Below, piece after piece: positions 57,724-64,000 of a DNA stretch of 64,000 nt; the stretch's first letter is position 1, and every line of letters starts with the position of its first letter. This DNA is from CAVTND01 sp963735955 (lineage in GTDB: Bacteria; Pseudomonadota; Gammaproteobacteria; Burkholderiales; Burkholderiaceae_F), in the NCBI GenBank assembly GCA_963735955.1, contig CAVTND010000016.1, positions 186,001 to 250,000 of the forward strand, in the 5' to 3' direction. The notes under the pieces are model-generated. The model was not told the DNA's origin and searched no databases. It was given only the letters and a program-made list of their open reading frames with translations. The translations under genes and the position numbers were made by a program.

Positions 57724-58728
57724 ATGGCAAACCTGTTCGAATCGCTGTCCTCGGCGATCAATCCCGAAATCGTTTCCGCTCTCGGCAAGGCGCTCGGTAC
57801 CGATCCCACGGCGATCAACCAAGGCCTTTCCGCCGCCGCCCCGCTGCTGATGGGCAGCATGACCAAGATGGCGAGCACGCCGTCGGGCGCCGAGTCGCTG
57901 CAGAAGATGCTGCCGCAGGACACAAGCGGTCTGCTGGGCGGCTTCGGCAGCCTCACCAGCCTGATCAGCAATCTGTTCAGCGGCGGCCCACACCGGCAAC
58001 AGCATGCTGTCGTCCCTGATGGGTCCAGGGCTCAACGCGATCGGCGGGTCGCTTACCAAGGCACTCGGCTTCAACGTGATGCCGCTGCTCGGCATGGCCG
58101 CCCCGGCACTGATGGGCCTGATCAGCAAGGCGGTGCAGACCGAGAAGCTCGACTCCAATGGATCTGGCCGACTTGCTGAAGCGCGAGACCACGCAGTTCA
58201 CCGGCAACCCGGCCAACGCGGCGACCATGAAGCTGGTCAACGAGGCGATGGCCGCCGGCGACAAGGCCGCAACGGTGATCAGTTCCTACGGCGCCGACTG
58301 GAACAAGGTCGCCGCCGCACCCGTCGCCGCCTTGCTGGCCGTGTCGAGTTCCGATCTCGACGGTCCGTTCGACACGATGAAGGAGGTCAAGGCCGCCCAG
58401 GCGGCGCTGCTCGAGGCAACCAAGGCCGCGCCGGCCGGCTTCGGTGCTGGCGGCCGCCTTCGGTGGCGGCCTGACGGAGAGCGCACTGAAGTCGGTGCGC
58501 GCGATGGCGAAGGATCGCGACGCGCTGACGCGCGTGATCGCTGACGCCACGGCGGCGGTGAAGCAGCGCTCGCCGGGCGAACTCGAAGCGTTCAAGGCGA
58601 CGATCCGTTCGATCGGCAAGGCAACGGCGGAAGCCGCCAAGGAAGGCGGCTTCTTCGGGATCGGCGGCACGCTGGTCAGCGACGACGAAAAGGCCGCGAT
58701 CGCGAAGATTGAAGCCGCAATGGCCTAG
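57724..58728 (+). CDS. DUF937 protein (three frameshifts here)
   Basis: ATG 57724 opens ANLFESLSSAINPEIVSALG and APLLMGSMTKMASTPSGAES, a DUF937 N-terminus. Single extra bases near 57988, 58156 and 58442 shift the frame. The joined product continues GNSMLSSLMGPGLNAIGGSL, ADLLKRETTQFTGNPANAAT and LAAAFGGGLTESALKSVRAM, ending AIAKIEAAMA. Corrected length is about 333 residues. It is larger than the YidB-type DUF937 gene at 22.0-22.5 kb. Function is unknown. A hairpin terminator candidate follows. Confidence 0.85.
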
Positions 58729-58736
58729 CTGATTTA

Positions 58737-58787
58737 GGCCCGCGCTTCGGGTGACTTGCGGACACAGTCGTCACGGCGCGGGCCTTT
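58737..58787 (+). terminator. Hairpin terminator candidate after the DUF937 gene
   Basis: GGCCCGCGC (58737-58745) pairs with GCGCGGGCC (58776-58784), enclosing an inner GTGAC/GTCAC stem, and TTT follows. It starts 9 bp after the stop codon. Confidence 0.5.
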
Positions 58788-58830
58788 ACACCTTTGGTCG
58801 GATGTCCGACAAACTTGGAGAGGAAGATCA

Positions 58831-59052
58831 ATGAGCGACATGCCGGATTTCTCGAACGTCAACAGCGGCTCCAGTTCGACCGCAACCAAGATCCACGAGG
58901 TCAAGTCGGGCGACAGCCTGTCCAAAATCGCCAAGCAGGAGTACGGCGACGCCAACAAGTGGCAACTGATCTTCGAGGCCAACAAGGACATCCTGAAGGA
59001 CCCCAACAAGATCTTCCCCGGCCAGAAGCTGAAGATTCCGCCACTGGCCTGA
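58831..59052 (+). CDS. Small LysM-domain protein
   Basis: The 73-residue protein starts at ATG 58831 after GGAGAGGA. After about 20 Ser/Asn-rich residues it holds one LysM domain: KIHEVKSGDSLSKIAKQEYG, KWQLIFEANKDILKDPNKIF and PGQKLKIPPLA. LysM binds peptidoglycan or chitin-like glycans. There is no signal peptide, as in YgaU-type cytoplasmic or non-classically located LysM proteins. It belongs to the cluster of small envelope or stress genes. Confidence 0.9.
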   Translation: MSDMPDFSNVNSGSSSTATKIHEVKSGDSLSKIAKQEYGDANKWQLIFEANKDILKDPNKIFPGQKLKIPPLA

Positions 59053-59129
59053 CGCTGGCGGTAGTCGACCCGCTGCGGCGGGCGCACGTCTCGTTCACTC
59101 ACAACAACAATTGCTTCGGAGGATTTGCC

Positions 59130-59606
59130 ATGTTGTCCAAGCTTCGTCTCATCGCCATCGCGGCGGCTTCGGTCGTCGCGCTCGTCGCCTGCGGCAAGAA
59201 GGAACCGCCCGCACCGCCGCCCGCGCCGGCACCCGCGCCGATGCCTGCTCCTGCCCCTGCCCCCGTTCCTGCGGGTGTCACGGTTTCTTCCGTCTCACTC
59301 GGCAAGGCGGTCGGTGCGGACAAGAAGGTCACGGCGGCATCCGACACCTTCGCGAAGGGCGACACGATCTACGCGTCGGTTGATACGACCGGGACCGGTT
59401 CTGCCACCCTGGCGGCCAAGTGGACCTACACGAAGGACGGAAAGACCGTGCCGGTCAAGGAAGACACCGCAACGATCAGCGCCACCGGTCCGGCGACCAG
59501 TGAGTTCCACATCAGCAAGCCGGATGGGTGGCCGGTGGGGACCTATCAGGTGGACATCACCGTGGACGGCAAGCCTGCGGCCACCAAGTCGTTCAACGTC
59601 CAATAG
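59130..59606 (+). CDS. Putative lipoprotein with Pro/Ala linker and Ig-like domain
   Basis: ATG 59130 follows CGGAGGA. The lipoprotein signal ends VVALVACGKK. A linker of alternating Pro and Ala (about residues 25-48) follows. The rest is a beta-sandwich-like domain: TVSSVSLGKAVGADKKVTAA, FAKGDTIYASVDTTGTGSAT and GWPVGTYQVDITVDGKPAAT. Total length is 158 residues. The linker suggests spanning of the peptidoglycan layer. I do not recognise a specific family. Confidence 0.85.
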   Translation: MLSKLRLIAIAAASVVALVACGKKEPPAPPPAPAPAPMPAPAPAPVPAGVTVSSVSLGKAVGADKKVTAASDTFAKGDTIYASVDTTGTGSATLAAKWTYTKDGKTVPVKEDTATISATGPATSEFHISKPDGWPVGTYQVDITVDGKPAATKSFNVQ

Positions 59607-59649
59607 AAGGAGGCGCGGCCGCGGTCCGGGCCGCGCGCACCCGCTTGCG

Positions 59650-60435
59650 TTACGGCGTGGAGAACTCAAGCTCGCGGTACACGGTCGCAATCGCATCGAT
59701 GACGGCGGCCGGCTGATCGCGCTGCGGCGTGTGCCCGCAGTTGTCGAGACGAAGCTGGCGGCAGGGCGAACTCAGCCGCGTGCGATACGGTCGAGTTGTT
59801 CCATCGTTGCGTACTCGATCCTGATATCCCTGGATCGCCAGTACCGGGCAGCGAATGCGCGGCAATTCCGCCTCGATGTTCCAGCTGCGGAATTCAGGAT
59901 CCAGCCACGTGTCATTCCAGCCCCGAAAGGCACCCTCGGGATCATCATGGAAACGAGCCAACGGTGCACTGAGCCGACCCTCGTACCAGGCACGACGCGC
60001 TTCAAGTATTCCTTCGATCGAAATATCCTCGACAAAGACATGCGGCGCCATGATCGCGATCGCGCGCGGCTGATACCGGGCTGCATACAGCAGGGCGATC
60101 GAGCCGCCATCGCTGTGGCCGACCAGGAATGGCGCGGTGATCGCCAGGGCGTCCAGCAGCGCCGGCAGCACGATCCAGGATTCACGGTGCAGATAGTCGA
60201 TCGCGCGCAGCCTACCCTGTCCGACGGGGAGCCGTTCCGAGCGGCCGTAGCCGCGACGCGAGTACACCAGCGCCGGAGCGCCTAGACGGTCGGTCAGGGT
60301 GCGCGGAAAGTCGCGCCAGCCGGTGACTGAACCGAGACCCTCGTGCAGGAACACAATCGTCGGGCCGGCCCGCTCCGGCGCGATGCGCAGAACTTCGAGC
60401 CGTTCGTCACCAACGGCGATGAGTGCAGGAGTCAA
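59650..60435 (-). CDS. Alpha/beta hydrolase (two compensating frameshifts likely)
   Basis: The frame from TTG 60435 gives 261 residues. It has the oxyanion segment TIVFLHEGLGSVTGWRDFP, the nucleophile in FLVGHSDGGSIALLYAARY and the catalytic His in LDNCGHTPQRDQPAAV. Between about 59765 and 59820 the main frame is not conserved; a neighbouring frame reads EYATMEQLDRIARG, as family members do, so two opposite indels probably occur there. The start overlaps the stop of the TIR-PASTA gene, so the two are coupled. The substrate is unknown. Confidence 0.85.
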   Translation of the reverse strand: MTPALIAVGDERLEVLRIAPERAGPTIVFLHEGLGSVTGWRDFPRTLTDRLGAPALVYSRRGYGRSERLPVGQGRLRAIDYLHRESWIVLPALLDALAITAPFLVGHSDGGSIALLYAARYQPRAIAIMAPHVFVEDISIEGILEARRAWYEGRLSAPLARFHDDPEGAFRGWNDTWLDPEFRSWNIEAELPRIRCPVLAIQGYQDRVRNDGTTRPYRTRLSSPCRQLRLDNCGHTPQRDQPAAVIDAIATVYRELEFSTP

Positions 60436-62489
60436 AAAATCTCACACGCGCAGCTGACCGTATCGCCTCTCGGGTTTGCCTTGCCACCCCACTTGCCTCC
60501 CGCAGAGGCGCAGACCGACGGGCACTGCTGGCTTGCCTGCTGTTGCGGATCGCTCCGTGCGTAGGAAGAAGCTTGCGCCGGCGCAGTGATCATCCTCACG
60601 AGAACGAAATACTTCAAAGTTACCTGCGCACCGGAGCTGACCTGGTCTCCGGCGTCCGGTGTCTGAATCAGCAACTTCACCTGCCTTCTTGGGCAGGTCG
60701 TAGACCGGACTTGTCTTGATGTTGCTGAAGCCCAGCGCGCGCAAGCGCGCTACAGCGTCGCGTAGTGGCATGCCGAGCACGGACGGCATCGCAATGCTTG
60801 AGCCGGCCGTCGGTTTGGAAGCAACGACAAGGTCGATGCTCTTGCCCTTGGAGACCCATTTTCCTCCTCCCACGGATTGACTGATGACGGCTCCAGCTTT
60901 GGTAGTCGAATCCGGCTGCTCCTTGACGCTGCCCAGGCTCAAACCATTCCGTTCCAGCTGGATCTTCGCCTTCTCGAGCGGACATGCCTATCAGCTCCGG
61001 CACCTGCGCACCCAATCCGGCAACGACGACATCCACTCGTCCACCCGATTTCATGCGTGTGCCGGCGGCGACCGACTGGCTTCGCACCATCGGCTCAGCA
61101 ACATTGCCTGTGACGTAACCGACGGTCTTGACCTCGCCGAGCACGAAGCCCGCTTTCTCCAGCGCCAGTTTCGCTTCGCTCAATGGCAGTTTGTCCAGCG
61201 ACGGAACTACGGGATCGGGCTTCACCGCCACCACCAGCTTTACCTTGCCACCGGCCTCGAGCTTTCCGGCTGCAGCCGGTTGCTGATCCAGTACTACGCC
61301 CGCCGGCTGATTGTTGACTGTTCCGATATTCGACTCCGCTGAGTTCGAGTCCCAAACCGGCAAGATCATTCTTTGCCTGCGTCAGCGTTCGGCCGCGCAG
61401 GTCCGGAAGCGAAATCGCGGTGTTCTCGGCGACTGCAACCTGGATGCTGCCACCCTTAGCGACTCGTTCGCCCGCCGCCGGATTCTGCGTGAGGATCGTC
61501 CCGGACGGCACATCAAAGGTCTTCCTGGTTTCTGCCTGTCCCAGTATGAGGTTGCGCGCCAACAGCACACTCTTTGCGTTTTCAAGAGATTGGCCAATGA
61601 GGTTCGGTACTTCGATGCGGACTGCCTTGGCCACGGTCAGGTCAATACCGGAACCCGATTCAAGCGCGGTGCCGGCGGGTGGCTTCTGGCCGATGACAGT
61701 GCCCGGCGATGCACTGTCCGATTCACTTTCGATTTGGCTCGCTACGGCAAGACCGATTGATGTGATCGCTTGGTGTGCTTCCAAGGATGACTTGCCGACG
61801 AGGTTCGGAACCTCGACGCCGGTCGGCCACATCGTCACGTACAAGACACCCCCGATGACTGCGATCACGGCCGCCGCGAGCGCCGCCATCAACCGCATCG
61901 AAGGTCTTCGCCCGGATTCCGCAACTGCGGCCTTCGGCCGTTGCGCACCTTCGGTGGTTTCGATCGGTGTCGCAGCGATCTCCGATGGCTTTCGCGTGGA
62001 CGAGTCCGGTTGAGGCGACTGGTCGAATCCGAGTTCCTTGCGCAGCGTTTCGATCAGTCGATCCACGTCCGAGTGAAACCGGATGTCGTCGCTCAGATCG
62101 AGTGCGTGTCGACGCGCAAGCGGCTTGAGCTCGTCCGGCATCTGGGTTGACTGAGGCATGCCCACACCGCCGACCAGAACGGGAATGACGCGCACCTTGC
62201 GGGAGAGCGCCGCCGAAAGTTCCATCCGGACAAAGTCGTCCGGGTTGTCCAGCCGTCGGGTGCCCGACGCGTCCGCGCAGCTCGTCCAGGCCTTGCCGAT
62301 CAGTGCGAGCACGACACTGGACGAGTCCAGTCTCTGATTGATGACCACCAGGAAGTCGTCGCCATAGTCGATGGCGTCGATGTCCATGAAGATCTTGTCC
62401 TTGGGGAATTCTCTTACGAGGCGGTCATACAGGCGCCCCGCGGTGGCGGCGCTGTCGTCGCGGCGATAGCTGATGAAAATGCCGGCCAT
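60432..62489 (-). CDS. TIR-domain membrane receptor with about six PASTA repeats and Cys-rich tail (three frameshifts here)
   Basis: ATG 62489 opens AGIFISYRRDDSAATAGRLY, a bacterial TIR domain (about 1-145, with FMDIDAIDYGDDFLVVINQR and SVVLALIGKAW). A linker follows, then one transmembrane helix near residues 200-220 (MAALAAAVIAVIGGVLYVTM). Outside are about six PASTA repeats, such as VEVPNLVGKSSLEAHQAITS and VPSLDKLPLSEAKLALEKAG. Extra bases near 61345, 60978 and 60680 split the frame. The end is CPSVCASAGGKWGG and SCACEIF. Corrected length is about 684 residues. PASTA normally senses muropeptides or lipid II on kinases; TIR domains often cleave NAD+. Confidence 0.85.
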
Positions 62490-62660
62490 CTTGCATCTTC
62501 CCGACTGTGTCTCGCGAGCGCGGCGCTGCCTGAATCCGCGGCGATTCAGATGACGATCGGTACTTTACGCGCGCTGTGACAAAGCGCGCTCATCCAAACG
62601 CGTCATGATTCCTCTGCAGCGAAGAGCAGCCAGGCCGACCTGCAGCGGCGCATAGGCGCT

Positions 62661-63866
62661 CTAGAAGAACGCCTGAATTCCCGTTTGTGCCCGGCCGAGA
62701 ATCAGCGCGTGAACATCGTGCGTGCCCTCGTAGGTGTTGACCACCTCGAGATTCAGCATGTGTCGGATCACGCCGAACTCGTCGGAAATACCGTTGCCGC
62801 CGAGCATGTCGCGCGCGCTGCGTGCGATGTCGAGTGACTTGCCGCAGGAGTTGCGCTTGACGATTGAGGTCGCTTCCACGGCGGCGCTGCCGTCGTCTTT
62901 CATGCGGCCGAGCCGCAGACAGGCCTGCAGGCCCAGCGTGATCTCGGTCTGCATGTCGGCTAGCTTCTTCTGGATCAGTTGATTGGCAGCCAGCGGGCGG
63001 CCGAACTGCTGGCGGTCGAGGACGTACTGACGCGCCGCGTGCCAGCAGAACTCGGCACTGCCCAGTGCGCCCCACGAAATGCCGTACCGGGCCGAATCGA
63101 GGCAGGTGAACGGCCCCTTGAGCCCTTCGACGTTGGGCAGCTCGTTTTCCGCCGGCAGGAACACTTCGTCCATGACGATCTCGCCGGTGATCGACGCGCG
63201 CAGTCCCATCTTGCCGTGGATCGCCGGCGCGCTCAGGCCTTTCATGCCCTTTTCGAGAATGAAGCCGCGAATCTTGCCGGCCTCGTTCTTGGCCCAGACC
63301 ACGAAGACGTCGGCAATAGGAGAATTGCTGATCCACATCTTGGAACCGGTCAAGGCGAAACCCTTGTCAACCTTCTTCGCGCGAGTTTGCATGCTGCCGG
63401 GATCAGAGCCATGGTTCGGCTCGGTCAGGCCGAAGCAGCCGATCCACTCGCCGGTGGCCAGTTTCGGCAGGTACTTGCGACGCTGCGCCTCGGAGCCAAA
63501 CTGGTAGATCGGCAGCATGACGAGCGAACTTTGCACACTCATCATCGATCGATAACCGGCATCGACGCGCTCGATCTCGCGAGCGATCAGCCCGTAGCAG
63601 ACATAGTTGAGCCCGGCGCCACCATAGTCCGCCGGCAAGGTCGCTCCCAGCAGTCCGAGTTCGCCCATTTCCCGGAAGATCGCAGCATCGGTCTTTTCAT
63701 GGCGGAAGGCTTCGAGCACGCGCGGCGCGAGCTTGTCCTGCGCATATGCGCGTGCCGCATCGCGCACCATGCGTTCATCACTGCTCAGCTGGTTTTCGAG
63801 CAGCAGAGGATCGTCCCACTGAAAAGAGGCCCTGGATTTCGTCGAACCGGATTCGGGTGCGTTCAT
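62661..63866 (-). CDS. gcdH: Glutaryl-CoA dehydrogenase (acyl-CoA dehydrogenase family)
   Basis: GcdH oxidises and decarboxylates glutaryl-CoA to crotonyl-CoA in lysine/tryptophan and aromatic degradation. The 401-residue flavoprotein has FQWDDPLLLENQLSSDERMV, GCFGLTEPNHGSDPGSMQTR, KMWISNSPIADVFVVWAKNE and the C-terminal VVNTYEGTHDVHALILGRAQ with the catalytic Glu in YEGTHD. ATG at 63866. The end of another gene on the same strand lies 53 bp upstream of it. Confidence 0.94.
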   Translation of the reverse strand: MNAPESGSTKSRASFQWDDPLLLENQLSSDERMVRDAARAYAQDKLAPRVLEAFRHEKTDAAIFREMGELGLLGATLPADYGGAGLNYVCYGLIAREIERVDAGYRSMMSVQSSLVMLPIYQFGSEAQRRKYLPKLATGEWIGCFGLTEPNHGSDPGSMQTRAKKVDKGFALTGSKMWISNSPIADVFVVWAKNEAGKIRGFILEKGMKGLSAPAIHGKMGLRASITGEIVMDEVFLPAENELPNVEGLKGPFTCLDSARYGISWGALGSAEFCWHAARQYVLDRQQFGRPLAANQLIQKKLADMQTEITLGLQACLRLGRMKDDGSAAVEATSIVKRNSCGKSLDIARSARDMLGGNGISDEFGVIRHMLNLEVVNTYEGTHDVHALILGRAQTGIQAFF

Positions 63867-63918
63867 CGTTGCTCCTCGCCATCCTCACATTCAGATTCGG
63901 TTTTCGGACCGCATTGCC

Positions 63919-64000
63919 CTATAGATCCGTGCGCACTTTCCACAGCTCCGGAAACAGCACCACATCGAGCATCTTGCGCAAGTATGCAACTCCGCTGGTG
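63919..64000 (-). CDS. C-terminal fragment of an unidentified protein (5' part outside window)
   Basis: The last 26 codons before a TAG at 63921-63919 read TSGVAYLRKMLDVVLFPELW then KVRTDL. Clean codon use and position upstream of gcdH on the same strand suggest a real gene end. I do not recognise the family from this fragment. Confidence 0.5.
   Translation of the reverse strand, partial: TSGVAYLRKMLDVVLFPELWKVRTDL

Overview
The window reads as a GC-rich betaproteobacterial chromosome, most likely Burkholderiales-like. The grounds are gene content and order (aroQ-accB-accC, tkt-gap-pgk-pyk-fbaA followed by purC-purE-purK-tsaC, a Bug/TctC-type solute receptor, glutaryl-CoA dehydrogenase) and a recurrent TACAAT-type promoter motif. 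I did not measure base composition and could not search a database. I see no tRNA, rRNA, CRISPR array, phage or intact transposase gene.

Layout. 1-2.8 kb (minus): accC (cut by the window edge), accB, aroQ, then a TlpA-like thioredoxin and a nucleotidyltransferase-like protein. 3.0-8.8 kb (plus): tightly overlapping mpl, yqiA, an SDR reductase, a YbaK-type deacylase, marC and an RNB exoribonuclease. 8.9-13.2 kb: a TonB-like protein, aroE, mtgA and mgtE, with a hairpin repeat just before aroE. 13.2-15.0 kb (minus): ubiD and a KTSC-domain protein. 15.1-16.3 kb: a promoter, a long structured leader and a lytic transglycosylase. 16.3-24.7 kb: an aminotransferase, the malic enzyme maeB, a patatin, a secreted RNase with its barstar-type inhibitor, yidB, rsmE and a fused speD-speE. 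25.2-36 kb: central carbon metabolism (tkt, gap, pgk, pyk, fbaA), interrupted by a GlyGly-CTERM subtilase and its convergent rhombosortase. 36-40.5 kb (minus): a Bug receptor, a wax ester synthase/DGAT and an M14 peptidase. 40.5-45 kb: dgkA and purC, a 265-bp MITE-like palindromic element, then purE, purK and tsaC. 45-47 kb: a GDSL lipoprotein and a GrpB-family protein. 47.2-54.7 kb: a dipeptide/oligopeptide ABC operon with two tandem binding proteins. 54.7-56.7 kb: a lipoprotein and a DASS transporter. 56.9-59.6 kb: five small envelope or stress genes. 59.6-64 kb (minus): an alpha/beta hydrolase coupled to a TIR-TM-PASTA receptor, gcdH, and the tail of one more gene.

Two things stand out. 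First, many conserved genes are broken by single-base changes, nearly all insertions; about 24 were found between 18.2 and 62.5 kb. They hit essential genes such as tkt, so I read them as residual sequencing or assembly errors and annotate those genes as whole CDS with the break points given. Second, the most unusual protein is at 60.4-62.5 kb: an N-terminal TIR domain, one transmembrane helix and about six PASTA repeats ending in a Cys-rich tail. This joins a TIR domain to an ectodomain normally found on Ser/Thr kinases, and it is translationally coupled to a hydrolase gene.
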